The notes under the pieces are model-generated. The model ran no database searches. It worked only from the letters and a program-made list of their open reading frames with translations, and had not been told where the DNA came from. DNA of 64,000 nucleotides from Sisyra terminalis (taxonomy: Eukaryota; Arthropoda; Insecta; Neuroptera; Sisyridae). This document shows positions 10,804 to 22,814 of the stretch, one piece after another. The stretch spans positions 50,902,001 to 50,966,000 of the forward strand of contig OY292278.1 of the NCBI GenBank assembly GCA_958496175.1, read 5' to 3'. Each line of letters opens with the position of its first letter. Positions within the stretch are counted from its first letter, which is position 1. Both the position numbers and the translations under genes were made by a program.

Positions 10804-12989
10804 ATAGTTATACTAATAGATATTTTTTTGGCCCTCTGCGGAAATAAATTTTTAAATCTGGACACTTTTTCATTGATCTAGACTGTTGATCGTAAGAAAA
10901 AAAATTTTTTGTAGATCTACATTGTTTAGCTAAATTCATGTTAATCTTTTTACATCCCGTTGACCTTCTATAGCTAAGAACATTTACATTTAAATAAATC
11001 TTAAAATCGAATTTTACAAATTTTTTTATCAAAAATCTTCGGAACTCTATGGTATTTTCTGCAACTCGCTGAAGATTTTCAACAAAAAAAAAAAAACATT
11101 TGATCAACGTGGATCCGAAAACAATTGACTTTAGTTTTTAAAATTTTTAAAATAAAATTACGAAAATTTATGATAAATCATAAACATTTTCTAAAATCTT
11201 TCAATGATTAATATTTTGGTTTTCAATAAAAAAAACCTAACTTGGGTAGATCGACATAAATCTATGAAGATCTATAAAACTTTTACTAGATCTATAAAGT
11301 AAAATAACAAAAGTCTTACATGGCTTAAAATTAGATGATTGATCTATAAAACATAAAAATATAAATATTTCCTCGAAAATTTGTAGTTTTAGTGAAAAGA
11401 GAAAAATATTTTCAAACATTGCTTCATAAACCACAGCTTCCAATGTTTGGCAAGTGTTATTTTCTTTCTCCAAATTTGATTAAAAGCTCTCCGTTGAAGC
11501 TTTCTTTAACCATATGATAAATAAAATTTTGAGCTTATAAATTACAAATTCAAATTGCACACATAACTATAACTTTTTCAATGCAACTTTCTACATCCAC
11601 TGTTTATACAATGAAATCTTTGAAATTTCCCTATCATTTAATATTTTCTATACAAAATAAAGTCAAATTAACACCAGATTTAGAGAAACACAAACTGCTT
11701 TTCTACCCCATTTCTTCATCCCCTCTCCGCCTCTATCCATTCGGTAATTCCGTTTTAATTAGGTTGCAAAACAAGATTTTCCCAACTACATAAACCTACC
11801 AGGTATACTTATATAGTACACAAATCGTATAAATCGCTCCAACCAACGTTTCCGTTTTAATTAGCGGTGGTTTTCATGCACTTCTTAGCTCAACTCTTTT
11901 TCAAATAATTAAATAGTCACAGTGCAATATGCAACGCTTTAAGCGTTGCCAGCCTCCCAAAAACTTATCATCTCTCTATGGGGGGGCAGAATGCAAGTTT
12001 TCTCCTCCTCCCTACATTATATAATTGATAATTAATCTCAAACGAGAGAGTGTTAGCGATTGTGGCGCTAGTAAACGAATGTTTGTTGTAACACATAAAG
12101 TAAATTTCTCAACTTAATTCTCTTAAGTTTATCGAAAATTTCGTCTGGAGACGAAATTCGTTAGTTATAGATATATAAAAGCGAATGTGGCTTTTGGCGC
12201 TATAACTACATATTATATTCATTTAGGAGACGAAAGTTAAGGTTAATATCCTTAAATATCCAGACGTGATAATGGCTCTATAACATATATGAAATGGTCG
12301 TTGAATCTTTAACGTTCCCAATTCCAATTTCAAATTTAATTTATTTTAAATTGATTCTCGACTTAAAAAGAATTATTTTACTAAATTGAGTAATTTTATA
12401 GGTTTTCGATCTCTGCGATTTTATACAGCGTCAAAGTTAATTAAAAGATTTAAATCTGTGAAACTGCATAGATAAAATTGGCGTTTACCGAAATTTTCGC
12501 TAAAAGCAATAATTGATTTTAAAAGTTGTAACGCTCTATAGATATAGATATGTTCTTATCCCAATTTCATTTTCGGCAATTTGAAATCGAAATATTAGAT
12601 ATTCGCCCATCAGTATTCATAATGCATTGCGGACTTGAATTTGGAGAGGATGAATAAATGTGCAATAGAGTCACACATTTGAATGCCGGAAACGGCAACA
12701 AACCGGATATTAGTCTGCGAGGATGTGCTCTTTTCCTTTACGTCCGCATATGTCTCTAAAGTGGCAATAATCTTACCAGAGATAACAATTTCTAACTTAT
12801 TGATAACGATAACCATTACAATAAGTTTCAATAGACTGGTATGCCATCAAAAAATTGAAAAAAAATTCAGCATATCATTATGAAAAAAAATCTTCAAAAA
12901 AAATTTTCCCCAAAGTATTATATAATCGGTTTTTGATGTTAGTAAAGTATAGAAAAAAATAAATATTATACAAGATGTCCTAGAAATAC
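10804..12989. other. Mostly unique stretch, no recognised gene
   Basis: AT-rich DNA with several short frames on both strands that look like noise. A slightly GC-richer island lies at about 11690-12080, with a G run near 11983 and the imperfect repeat AACGCTTTAAGCGTT near 11933. No domain, RNA gene or mobile-element end was recognised. Confidence 0.4.
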
Positions 12990-13516
12990 AGTCACAAAAG
13001 TATAAGATATTCAATTTACTTTAGTAGAGAAGAATGTTGACAAGTAGAATTTCCTGCCCCATACTGATTTTTATATAGGCTGCCTGACTCTAATGGTAAA
13101 GGTTCCTAATACTTCTGAAATTTTTAACATTTTCACAACTTCCATCGTATTTTCATACTGTATTTCATCAAACACCTTATTTAATTATCTTTCAATTCAT
13201 ATTCCAGCAGTATTTACATGCTTACAAGCATTCCTTGCATCTTCAGATAAATCCAAAAAATTTGTGAAATTTTATGAAATTAGTTTAACTTCCTTTGACT
13301 CTTCTGTTTCTAAAAAGTACTGTAAATCCTGAGATATTTCCTTTTTTTTTGAAATGTTCCCAATATTAAAGATATTATTGAATATACTTATACAATTCCA
13401 GAATTGAATGGAATCATAAGTTCTGAATACATTCCCGAAGCCTTTTCTTCTTTTAAAGTGTTAATAGTGGCTCTAACTTCATCCATCATAATAGTTGGTT
13501 CAAACTCTGTTTGAAT
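12990..13516 (-). pseudogene. Degenerate LINE reverse-transcriptase remnant
   Basis: Read on the minus strand from about 13516, one frame gives EFEPTIMMDEVRATINTL then KEEKASG. That fits the segment of non-LTR RTs that usually reads IxxLKxxKAxG. After a stop and frame changes, KVFDEIQYENTMEVVKMLK appears at about 13178-13120, which fits RT motif A (AFDxVxHxxL...). Stops and shifts break it throughout, and no endonuclease domain was seen. The family (Jockey, CR1 or other) cannot be fixed by eye. Confidence 0.6.
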
Positions 13517-13698
13517 CGAAAATTGGTCTTTTTTTCATCGAAACGCGATTATTCTTTAAACTTTTTCAAAGTTTCGTTGTAACATAATGGAGGTGAAAAT
13601 ATTTTGAAAAAATCAAAATTCAAGTTGGAGCTGACAAAACGTATACTTGCTTCAATTTCCAACAATGTAATCCAATGCAATTTAGTAAACATGTTGAG

Positions 13699-13785
13699 CA
13701 GTGGTTCTTCATGGGGGTTTAATCGAACCCTATGGGTTCCGTGAAGGTCAAGAATCACCCTTGACTTTTATGACTAATCTTTAAA
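13699..13785. mobile_element. hAT-like terminal fragment
   Basis: CAGTGGTTCTTCATGG at 13699, followed by a segment with TCGAACCC and GGGTTCCGTGAAGG, resembles the common hAT-type ends of CAGTGGTTCTTAACC form. The opposite end and the 8-bp duplication were not found. Element H begins right after it, so it may have been cut by that insertion. Confidence 0.4.
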
Positions 13786-14534
13786 CATATGAAGTGTTTA
13801 TTTTGAAAGTGAGTTAAGTTCATTTCAAGAACAATTCGTATAGTGTTATCTTTTTAATCATAGGAACTATGGAAGATACTAAGGAGGAGGGAATAATTGG
13901 TATTTTTGTTAACAACTAAAATGAATCAAAAAAACATTTTTTCGCTGACTTTGAACAGTTATACTGTGTATACAATATATAGGATATATTGCGGTCCAAT
14001 TTATGTAGTATAATCTGATATAATAATATATAAAAATCATACCGTAAACATAAATTTGAACAGAAGTTCAAACAAAAATATCCGCGACGTATTTCGATTG
14101 CCGACGTATTTCGATATTCGATATTCGTATTTCGACGTGACGTATTTCGCAGATACGTATTTCGATTGCCAAGCAATCTTCCTCAGTGGTCATCAAGTAG
14201 TTTGGATCACTCCGTAACTGCTTGGTGATGATTCTTGAAAGATTGCTTGGTAATCGAAATACGTATCTGGGCAATACGTCACGAATATTTTTGTTCGAAC
14301 TTCTGTTCAAATTTATGTTTATGCTATGATTTTTATATATCATTATATTAAATTATACTACATAAATTGGACCGCCATATTCTATATATTGTACACAACT
14401 CAAATGGAATAAGTAATTTCTGAAAATTAAATAATAAAAATACTTTGTTTTAGTTACAAGAAAAAGAATCACCTTATAGACGACTGTCCTTGAAATAGAC
14501 TTACGCCACTTTCAAAATAAACGAGTCATATATT
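13786..14534. mobile_element. Family H inverted-repeat element split by a nested A element
   Basis: The left arm (13786-13925) starts with CATATG and TGTTTATTTTGAAAGTGAGT. The right arm (14397-14534) ends with ACTTTCAAAATAAACGAGTCATATAT. Both carry the CATTTCAAG/CTTGAAAT box. Family A copy 2 occupies the middle. Related H ends are at 48.9, 49.7, 51.3 and 53.6 kb. Confidence 0.7.
13928..14396. mobile_element. Family A element, copy 2 (nested in H)
   Basis: It starts with TTTTTTCGCTGACTTTGAAC and ends with TTCTATATATTGTACACAA. Both arms hold the TACGTATTTCGATTGCC core, and the left arm has an extra local reiteration of CGTATTTCGA-type units at about 14088-14165. The copy is non-coding. Confidence 0.8.
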
Positions 14535-16596
14535 TGTTATGTGAATTTGAAAAAAATGTTTTTTTTTCTCCATTAAGAAAGATTCGATGAAAGTGCATAT
14601 TAAATTGGTGGGGCTCAATACCACCAAGAAGAGTAAAAATCACTAATTTAAAGAATATATTTTATTTTTTTAATTTTTATACATTAAGACAAATTTCAAT
14701 GCAACTATGACCAACAAATGACTAACAAAAATGTTCTGATAAGGTGCAACAATTAAAAGAAAATCGAATGCATGCACCACAGTCTTTAAGGAATTAATTG
14801 CAGAGTTGAGATCAGAGTCTAAATGAATTTTAGCCAGCTTCCCTGTTTTAATTAAAATATTCTTAAATTGGCAATGCTTTTTATAAAATTTCATTACCAT
14901 TCCATTTTCGTAAACTTTATTGCTTCAACATGAAAAGTTTGTAATATTTAAAACCAATTTTTGTTATAATTTCATCTTAAAAGTGATACTTTTATCCAAA
15001 TTTTCAATATGAAAATATTCTACGGAGAAACTTCTTCAAATTCCAAAAAAAAAACCTCAATGGAATGAAACTTTTATAAACTTTAATCAAGTCAAATTGA
15101 TAAATTTAATTTTCATGATTTTTTTAAGCTTTATTTTTCCAGAGTGCAACAATTCAATCAAAATATTTTACATTTTCTAAACATTAAATATTGTTCCCAA
15201 AATTGAGATTCGAAACTTGAAAAAAATAATTTTAAACCATTCTAATTATTTACCATCAAAAAATTTTGTACTCAATTACTTTTAAATCACTCTCTATAAC
15301 ATAAAACGTTACAAATTAAAGTGCGTATGTGTGTATGTGTGTCCCATATCAAGCTTTTCCGAAATTGTTTTGACAGTTGATAAATTTATGTTTTCAATAC
15401 AAATGATAGATCACCTCAAGTTTCGACTTTGAGGAAAAAAAATTTCCGTTGCCAACTTTTCCCTCAAACTTTTTTTCCACTTTTCCTATCCTTTTCCCCT
15501 TTTTTTTCTCTCACACGAAAATAAAAACAGATTCATGCAGCAATAACGACAACATTTAATCTACAACAATAATTTATTCAATTATCCCTGTTCTCGTTTT
15601 TAAAATCAAATTCCTTCGTCTAAAATAAAGCGAACATCTCTTTCCGTCTTGCCAAGATAAATGTTCGGGAAAAACAATTAAAGATTTCCCATTCCACCCC
15701 CGCAACCACCTACCAACCAACCCAGCATCCCCGTCAAACTTGCATTTATTTGTCGGAGATATATATAAAGTTTTAATTACTATATTTTATTTCTTGTTTT
15801 CGCGTAATTCCTTTAATGGACCATCTTAAATAAAAACGAAATGACAAAAATAATAATAAAAAGAGTAAAAGGAAAATAGAGAACGGTAATGAAGAAAACG
15901 TTTAACATTATTACGACATGCATTTCAGATCAGGCAATAAAATAAAAAAATGGTCGACCAAAAGTTAAATATTCTCTCATTTTCTCATCTGACAAAGAGG
16001 CAAAAAGCTAAAAAAAAAAATAGAAAAGGAAAACGTATAATGTAATCCTGTACGTATTGTTAGCCTAATCCGTTGTTGTCGTAAAATAAGTTTTCACCAG
16101 TACACAACACTCACTTCTTTCTCTCACTCTTTCTTCCATTGAGTTCGCTAACCTTTACTGTCGGACTGGCATTTTTCGGGGGGTGGGATCGTGGGGGGGG
16201 GCAAGTTTCCGGGGATAGTTCCTTGAGGAATTCCAACTTTGATATCAGCAAATTGATCATTCCATTTATCATAGTTTTGTCTTGTTTATTTTATTACGAG
16301 TGAATTGCACAAGTTTGTTGCCAAACTCTAAAGTATCCGGACAAATAGAAACATTTTGAGAAGATGACGAACTTAGTAATATTATTGGTTTATTTTTTGG
16401 TACCAAATTTTCTTATACTTTCCGAAAAAAAAAAATAAACCTCTACTACTAATGTAATCTTTGGTTTCATCCAAAATCTTCTCTCATAAAAATGTTAACC
16501 GAAAACTCGTCTTGCATTTATAACTTCCCAAGTAGCCGAGGGGGACAGAAATAAACTTCATGGAAGCTAAGACGAAAAAATAATTGGAATAAAAGA
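14535..16596. other. Unique stretch with a G-rich tract
   Basis: Mostly AT-rich with no recognised gene. 15690-15740 is C-rich. 16178-16201 is a G-rich tract (GGGGGGTGGG, ATCGT, then nine G) able to supply four G3 tracts. Several short frames have no domain. Confidence 0.4.
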
Positions 16597-16978
16597 TGAG
16601 ATTCAATTGGTGCATAAAATTTAAATTAAGTCCGATACTGTAAAATTGAAGAACAATTAAATGGAGTTCGAATAATAAATTGTTATACTTTCATAGAATA
16701 TATCCTTAGAAGCACCAATGACTAGGAAATAAAAAATATTGTAACAGAAAAGGACAAAGTCTGCCTCTCTCTCTGTGCCATGCCGGCACGCGATTGGCTG
16801 AGTGACTTCTATCTCTCTCCTACCAACGTAGAATGTTCTCGAACATTGGAGATCATTCTGGAATGTTGGGTTGCCGGTATATAAGGCGCTCAGTTCAAAA
16901 CAGTAAAGAATTCTGTATAGAAATTCAATTGTGAATTTCCGTTAGACCAAAGCGATTATTAGTGTGATTTGAATGTAA
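16597..16978 (+). promoter_or_regulatory. Heat-shock-type promoter repeat, copy 2
   Basis: In order on the plus strand: CT-rich run (16764-16774), an inverted CCAAT (GATTGGCTGA near 16792-16801), CTATCTCTCTCC, then an array of eight 5-bp heat-shock units at 16831-16870. The array starts GAAtg TTCtc GAAca TTGga and ends TTCtg GAAtg TTGgg; five units are perfect and three have one mismatch. A TATA box TATATAAGG is at 16878-16886, and a start site is likely near 16902. A leader to about 16978 includes AATTGTGAATTTCCGTTAG. Heat-shock factor is known to bind alternating nGAAn units. No protein frame follows; an inverted copy does. Confidence 0.8.
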
Positions 16979-17235
16979 AGTGATTATTGTCATTTAAGTG
17001 ATTGTTTTGACAAGTATGATTGTGTAATAAAAAGTTTTTAATTCAAATCACAGTAATAATCGCTTTGGTCTAACGGAAATTCACAATTGAATTTCCATAC
17101 AGAACTCTCTACTATTTTGAACTGAGCGCCTTATATACCGGCAACCCAACATTCCAGAATGATCTCCAATGTTCGAGAACATTCCACGTTGGTAGGAGAG
17201 AGATAGAAGTCACTCAGCCAATCGCGTGCCGGCGA
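16760..17235. repeat. Large inverted repeat made by promoter copies 2 and 3
   Basis: Arms of about 195-215 bases (16760-16978 and 17041-17235) are near-identical inverse copies around a 62-base spacer. The spacer segment TGATTATTGTCATTTAAG to GACAAGTATG also occurs at 7995-8034, on the upstream side of promoter copy 1. The join therefore probably arose by an inverted duplication of an ancestral unit. Confidence 0.8.
17041..17235 (-). promoter_or_regulatory. Heat-shock-type promoter repeat, copy 3 (facing copy 2)
   Basis: This is a minus-strand copy of the same promoter. The leader is at 17041-17110, the TATA box (complement of TTATATACC) at 17129-17137, the eight-unit heat-shock array at 17147-17186, and the CCAAT box at 17217-17221. 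The copy is cut just upstream of the CCAAT box, at GTGCCGGC. It points towards copy 2, 62 bases away, with AATAAAAAGT in the spacer. Confidence 0.8.
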
Positions 17236-17700
17236 TAAAGATTACAATCGTAAAAGCAACCTTCTTCTTTTATATTCGGTAAATCTCCCGTACTTACGAA
17301 AGATCTTGCATCTAAATTTCATCAAATAAATTGGAGAACTTTTCCGATATTTGAACTCCATAATTGCTTACCCTTTGTAGAACATACTAGATATAAAAGA
17401 TCAATCAAGAAAATTTGCTGTCTACACTTTAGATCATTGATCTCGTAATATTTCAATCCATTTTCTACCACTGTTTAATGTAAAAGTTACAAATTTATAA
17501 AGTAAACCACTAAGAGGAATTTAAATTTCAAGGAGTTTCAGAGATATATGATTAATACAACACCTGCTAGTTTTGGAGTGGCCACCATGACCACTCGGCC
17601 ATTAGTAGGCTCAAAAATATTTCTCTAGGGAAATTCATTGCAGTTTTTAGCAAACACATAATAGGAATCATTGGCAGCCCACTATCGTGGAATTATTTTA
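17236..17700. other. AT-rich stretch, nothing recognised
   Basis: Starts where promoter copy 3 is cut (GGCGATAAAG). No gene, RNA or element end was seen. Confidence 0.4.
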
Positions 17701-17739
17701 ACATTGCCACTTTCATTTTTTGAAATTTAACATATGATA

Positions 17740-18150
17740 GTTTAGGAGACATCAAATTTTACTTGATGATCTCTTATAAAGCTTGCTTGGCAATCAAAAT
17801 ACATACCAAAGGCAATACTTTAAAAAATTTATTTCTAGTTTTATCTAATTTATGTTTAAAGTCTACTTTTGTTGATTATTTTTCATACATTACACTGCAA
17901 TATTAATGAATTAATATTTATATCATGTGATTCAATTTTTTTACGCAATGTAATGAAGAGATAAAGAAATTGAGTCATACAGCGTAAATATTCATTTATT
18001 AAGTCTAATGTAAGAAAAATAATCAACAAACGTAGACTTTAAACATAAATTTCATAATATTTCAAACAAAATGTGTTTTTTTAACGTTTTGTCCCGAGTA
18101 CGTATTTTGATTGCCAAGCAAGCTCAAGTAATATTGAATCTCTCCATAAC
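17740..18150. mobile_element. Diverged relative of family A
   Basis: The left arm has GCTTGCTTGGCAATCAAAAT and ATAAATTTATGTTTAAAGTC-like sequence. The right arm has TACGTATTTTGATTGCCAAG and AGTAATATTGAATCTCTCCA. The palindromic centre is ATTAATGAATTAAT near 17900. It keeps the A core with many substitutions and different termini, so it is a sister family or an old copy. Confidence 0.55.
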
Positions 18151-18180
18151 TGTCATATGATAAATTACAAAAATGAAAAT

Positions 18181-20283
18181 CACAACGGTGAAATAACTGT
18201 TACCTACTCCAGCTCATCATTCAGGGTTAGATTTATGGAAAAAGAGCTTTAGAAAGACGAAGAACATTCAGGCTAGCCAACCTTTCCTTTGTGGGTACTC
18301 CAAAAGTATTACAGGACTTTTCCAAGCTTTTACATCAAAAATCCAAAAAGGACATAATAATCGTCAATTTTCAATGTTAAAGAGGCACCAAAACAAGAAG
18401 AAGTATACAAAGAAAATCAATGCACTTAAGTGCATTCAGTGCATTTACTCTTTCTGGAGATTTTCTGCCGATAAAAGTTCCCCATTTTTTTGTCCAAGAG
18501 AAGACAAGAACAATGTAGAAGAATTAAATAGAGGGAAGAGTAATGGGCACATAAATAAATTAGTAAAAAGAATTTAGTGTATTTATTTATTATTAGGAGG
18601 GTGAGAATGAAGCGAAGGGTTGAAAAAAAGTTAAAATCTAGGATTAAAATTAATTTTTCCAGGTAGACGTTTTCTACGAAAGGCATGAACATTTCAAAAA
18701 AAAATACTTAAGACAAAATTCAAGAATATTTTCTATGCGCTTTAGTGCATTTAATTGAAAGATAATTTTTGCAACCTTCTGAAAACATGATCCATAAGTT
18801 GAAGAGACTCTAGTCCATTGTTTCCAATAGAAAAATAAATCCCACCGAAACACTAAAGTCTTAAAAAAATCATAGTAAATCTAACTTTGTTGCACTTTTT
18901 AAATTTGCAATTAAATCTGTAAACAGGGAGTATCCTGAGAAAGTGATAAACGGTGGTTACCAAATTGTTTGGTTGTTATAAATGCTATAGTTAAGGATCT
19001 ATATAATTAAGGACTTTGTAACCAATTATTTTGAGGTATGATTTTATATTTAATTGTATGATTAATTTATTAAATCAAATAATTTTTAGTCGTTGGTCAG
19101 ATTCTTCCTGAATTCTCAATTACAAATATTTTCTTTGGACAAAAAAAAAATTACTTAACATTTTTATCGAATAAATCAAAGTAGAAACTTTTACAAAACC
19201 TTTTTATGAAAAGAAAATTATCAATTTTTTTTGGTGAGATAAAATTAATTGCAACAATTAAAAATTTTTAATCAAATTTTTACAATGCGAATGATAACGG
19301 ACTTATAAATCATTCTTTTGTACAGCCCCTAAACGTGACATTATTATTTTTTGCGTCTCGCAATAATTATATTTGCGCGAATGATAAATTGCCATGAATT
19401 CGATTAGATTAATTTAAAATTTAAATGAATTAGGCCCGTGAAACAGGTGGTTGCAAATGTGATTTATTTCCGAATACAGAACCCCAAAGATTTTCCCACT
19501 GGAAAATTGGTTCAAATCACATTTAAATTTTCTGAAAAAAAATTCTTAACTAAAAACCGTTTGTTGGAATCATGTCAAGATGGTGGTTGGCTTAGTGAAT
19601 TTTCCGTTTGGATAAATAATTGCATTTAAAAATCAATTGCACTTTGGGTGCATTCAAGTGGGAAATGCAAGTTATCTGGAACAAAATAATAAACTGTACA
19701 GAGGCGAAGTGTGTTTACTTTTTCTCAATGATGCAAGTTTAAAAATAAGTTAACTTGAAAATCCACATCATAAGATTTGTTCGGTGCACGAGATGCACTT
19801 GCAATTGACGCGTGGGTGGGTGTTTCTCACAATTGTGTGGGTGGATAGGTGAAGGTTACTTTTGTTGATAGTCGAGCGACTTTTGTAAACTCAACGACAC
19901 AATTTATTCAAAACTGTTTATAAAGAAAAAAAAGAATAAAAATTGCACCACAAATGTAAAAAATGCACACACACCTGCTTGCACCACTTATGCATCGCTT
20001 ACTACTTGCAATTAAAATTTGGTTTCTTTCGAGGCAAATAGTTGGAAATATTTAGGGTTGAGGTTTTCCGCAAGGTAAGAAATATTTTTCCCAAAGTGTA
20101 AGTTTGGAATGTTTTGTGTGGAAAAGTTTTACGTGGAAAAACGTGAGTTTTTCAACTATTTAAAGCGAAAAGTTTTTCTAAAAACCTGCGAAAAGTTGTG
20201 ATAGTTGTGCAATGCTCCGTTTGTCGAACATATGTTGTGGAAATGATTAACAATGGTGGCTCGTATTGCAGTAAAACACTTAC
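18181..20283. other. Unique stretch downstream (minus sense) of a splice-site juxtaposition
   Basis: 18420-18435 is a perfect 16-base palindrome, ATGCACTTAAGTGCAT. The frames at 18374-18577 and 19438-19629 show no recognisable domain. 19600-20280 is less AT-rich than its surroundings and free of the repeat families. Confidence 0.4.
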
Positions 20284-20312
20284 CTGAAACAAAATAAAGA
20301 AAAATCAGTTTA
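20284..20312 (-). promoter_or_regulatory. Candidate recursive splice site 1
   Basis: Read on the minus strand, a pyrimidine-rich tract TTTTTCTTTATTTTGTTTCAG-type 3' splice site is joined directly to GTAAGTGTTTTAC, a strong 5' splice site. The junction lies between 20284 and 20283. CTGAT, fitting a CTRAY branch point, lies about 22 bases upstream. AG joined to GTAAGT is the signature of recursive splice (ratchet) points in long insect introns. A normal exon starting here is possible: the frame stays open for about 40 codons. Confidence 0.45.
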
Positions 20313-21438
20313 AATATTCTATGGATAAATTTTCCTGGATGAAATTTCTTAAAATCAAAAAAAAATCATTGATTTTTTCAATTCAAGAAATTCCTACAAT
20401 TTCCAATTTGCTATCGAAAATTTAATAACAACGACAAAAAAAATCCTAGTCAGCACAAAATCAGTCTTTTCTCGCTTATTGCGCCAATACTTTCCGCACC
20501 TCGCAATCCCACAGTCTCTAAGAATGGATAATATCCAATATACCTTGCAACGTATCATATATTGTCTCAAATCTCTGGAGAGATCAACAATGAGAAACCA
20601 ATTGGAATCATCAATTGTGCTGGCTTCTTGTGAATGGAACATATTCACGACTTTTGGATAAAGCAAAAATATATAAGAGAAAACTTTAAACTACAAAAAC
20701 CCCTCCCACCCCTCCTCAATCCTCCCGTACCCATACACAATGTGTGGGAGACACTATAATTTCTTTGTAATTGAAACGAACCGAACCATCGATTTATATA
20801 TTTATATTGTATGATAATAATTTAAATTTAAAAGAGTAATTATTGATTTAAAATACGAGATACATTGGATTCTCTCTAAATTGGATTCAGATGAATAGTT
20901 TTATAATTGATAATGACGCCCATGTTTACTTTTTATTATATTACAGAAAAGATGGGAGTTTTTTTTTCTTCTTCGTCTTCGAAATGATGCAACCATGTTA
21001 AATCAATAATTATTATTGTATGTTAATAGTTTACATTTGAATCCAATGAACAAAAAATGTCTTTGATAACTAAATTGGAAAATTACCTTGATATTTAACA
21101 ATGAACTAATGGACTTGGAAATCCAGTACAAAAAAGGTCAAAAGTTCAACCAAAAAAAAAAATTAACAAGCTTTTTATTCCATACAAATAATACGGGGAG
21201 TTTTTGGAGACGCTGATGACAAATATTAAATTTTTAGTTCCTTGGAACATTTGAGGGTCCAAGAACTATAATTCCTGAAGTTTCTGCACCAATATTTGAT
21301 ATATTAATTTTTTTTTTATTTTACTTCTGGTAATAATCTAAAGAGGTATATAGCACCTGTACTTAGAAATCAGAAAAATACAGTTTGAAAATTGTTTTAA
21401 TAAATTTAAATATACAAATTTGCTTCATACATTTTTAT
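20313..21438. other. Unique stretch with C-rich tract
   Basis: 20700-20733 is C-rich (CCCCTCCCACCCCTCC). The two overlapping frames at 20394-20666 (minus) and 20479-20661 (plus) mirror each other and neither shows a known domain. No gene is called. Confidence 0.4.
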
Positions 21439-21440
21439 TA

Positions 21441-22016
21441 GACTGATTCAAAAAAAATGATGATTTTTTTTCTTAATTAGTATATTGAAAATATTGTTGG
21501 GAATGACCAAAAAAATATCCTTGAAAGTTTAAGCTCTTATTATTAATATTAAGAGGTGCCGCATCGCAAATTTTGATTTTCCATTTAAATAACTTGGGAA
21601 CAATATACTCTGGCATTTTGAAATTTTATAACTCACGTTGGTGACAATATTTTGGAATGACCAAGGTATATTCTTCTAGAAAATTGAACGATCTACAAAA
21701 AAGGACTCGAACAAGTTTTTGATATATTTATTCCTTCAAAATTTATTCGAGGTCAAAGTTGAACTACCATTAAGAGAAATTTCAATATTTTTTCAATTTT
21801 TTGACGCAACCATCAATTTAATGAGAAAATATTATAAATCATTTTTTGTAGAGCACTTTTTTTTTCTATAACTTATCTCTTTAAAAGTTTTTGATATTTT
21901 TCACAGGTCCTAAGTTATTTGCATTAAACTGAAAATTCCCTGAATTATTATATTTTTAACATAATAATTTTTTTTTTATTTTAATTAAATAACTTAGGAC
22001 CTGTGAAAAATATAAT
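21441..22016 (+). mobile_element. Family B element, truncated after the loop
   Basis: TA at 21439-21440 then GACTGATTCAAAAAAAATGA. The left arm is complete through CAGGTCCTAAGTTATTTG and the loop, and the right arm stops after TTAGGACCTGTGAAAAATAT. The terminal half of the right arm is missing. Confidence 0.8.
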
Positions 22017-22132
22017 CATAAAAGTACATTAATCAATGAGCATTTTATATAATAAATTGGTCGTTTTCGAGGGGTGATTTTTCCTTATAAGGGCATTGTG
22101 TATCGATATATAGAATATATAGCAGTATACAA

Positions 22133-22814
22133 CTATTAAAAGGTTTTTTATTGGTGCTTTAATTTTTGCGTCAATGCTGTCAAACTATCATGGTAAAAAA
22201 ATCATTTCCACATATATTTAAAGAAAATTTAATTCCCTACAAAAAATGTTCCTTTGAAAATTTTTGCCAGGCACGCCGTTTCCGAATCAAGCTTCAGACA
22301 TTGACATAATTTTTAGATTTCTCTTCTTAATTTTGGAATTTTGTAACTAATGAACAAATAAATATATAGAAATGAACAATATAGATTGTTGAAGGGAATT
22401 TAATGCTCTACAAAAAAGGTCTGTTAACGTTTTTACATAAAATCACTTTTTCAAAAGTTACTCACAATTAAAGTTGAAGGAAAAATTAAATTACTGTTGT
22501 TTTCGTTGTTGAACCAATTTTGAAAGTGTGATTTTATGTAAAAACGTTAAAAGATCTTTTTTGTAGATCATTAAGTTCCCTTCAAGAATCTATTTTGTTC
22601 ATTTCTATATATTATATAATTATAGAAAATTAAATTCCGCATAATAAACGTTTCTTTAAAAATTTTTACCAGGCACGCCGTTTCCGAATAATCAAGCATT
22701 AAACATTGATATAATTTTGAGATTTATCTTCTTTATTTTGAAATTTATTAACTAACGAACAAAGAAATATAGAGAAATGGACAATATAGATCCTTGAAGG
22801 GAATTTAATGCTTA
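22133..22814. mobile_element. Family C hairpin element, partial
   Basis: It contains C modules: TGCTTTAATTTTTGCGTCAA, GCCAGGCACGCCGTTTCCGA (twice), GGGAATTTAATGCTCTACAA and AACGTTTTTACATAAAATCA with its inverse. Both TA-flanked termini are missing. A small A-like fragment (GTGTATCGATATATAGAATA) lies at 22093-22130. Confidence 0.75.
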
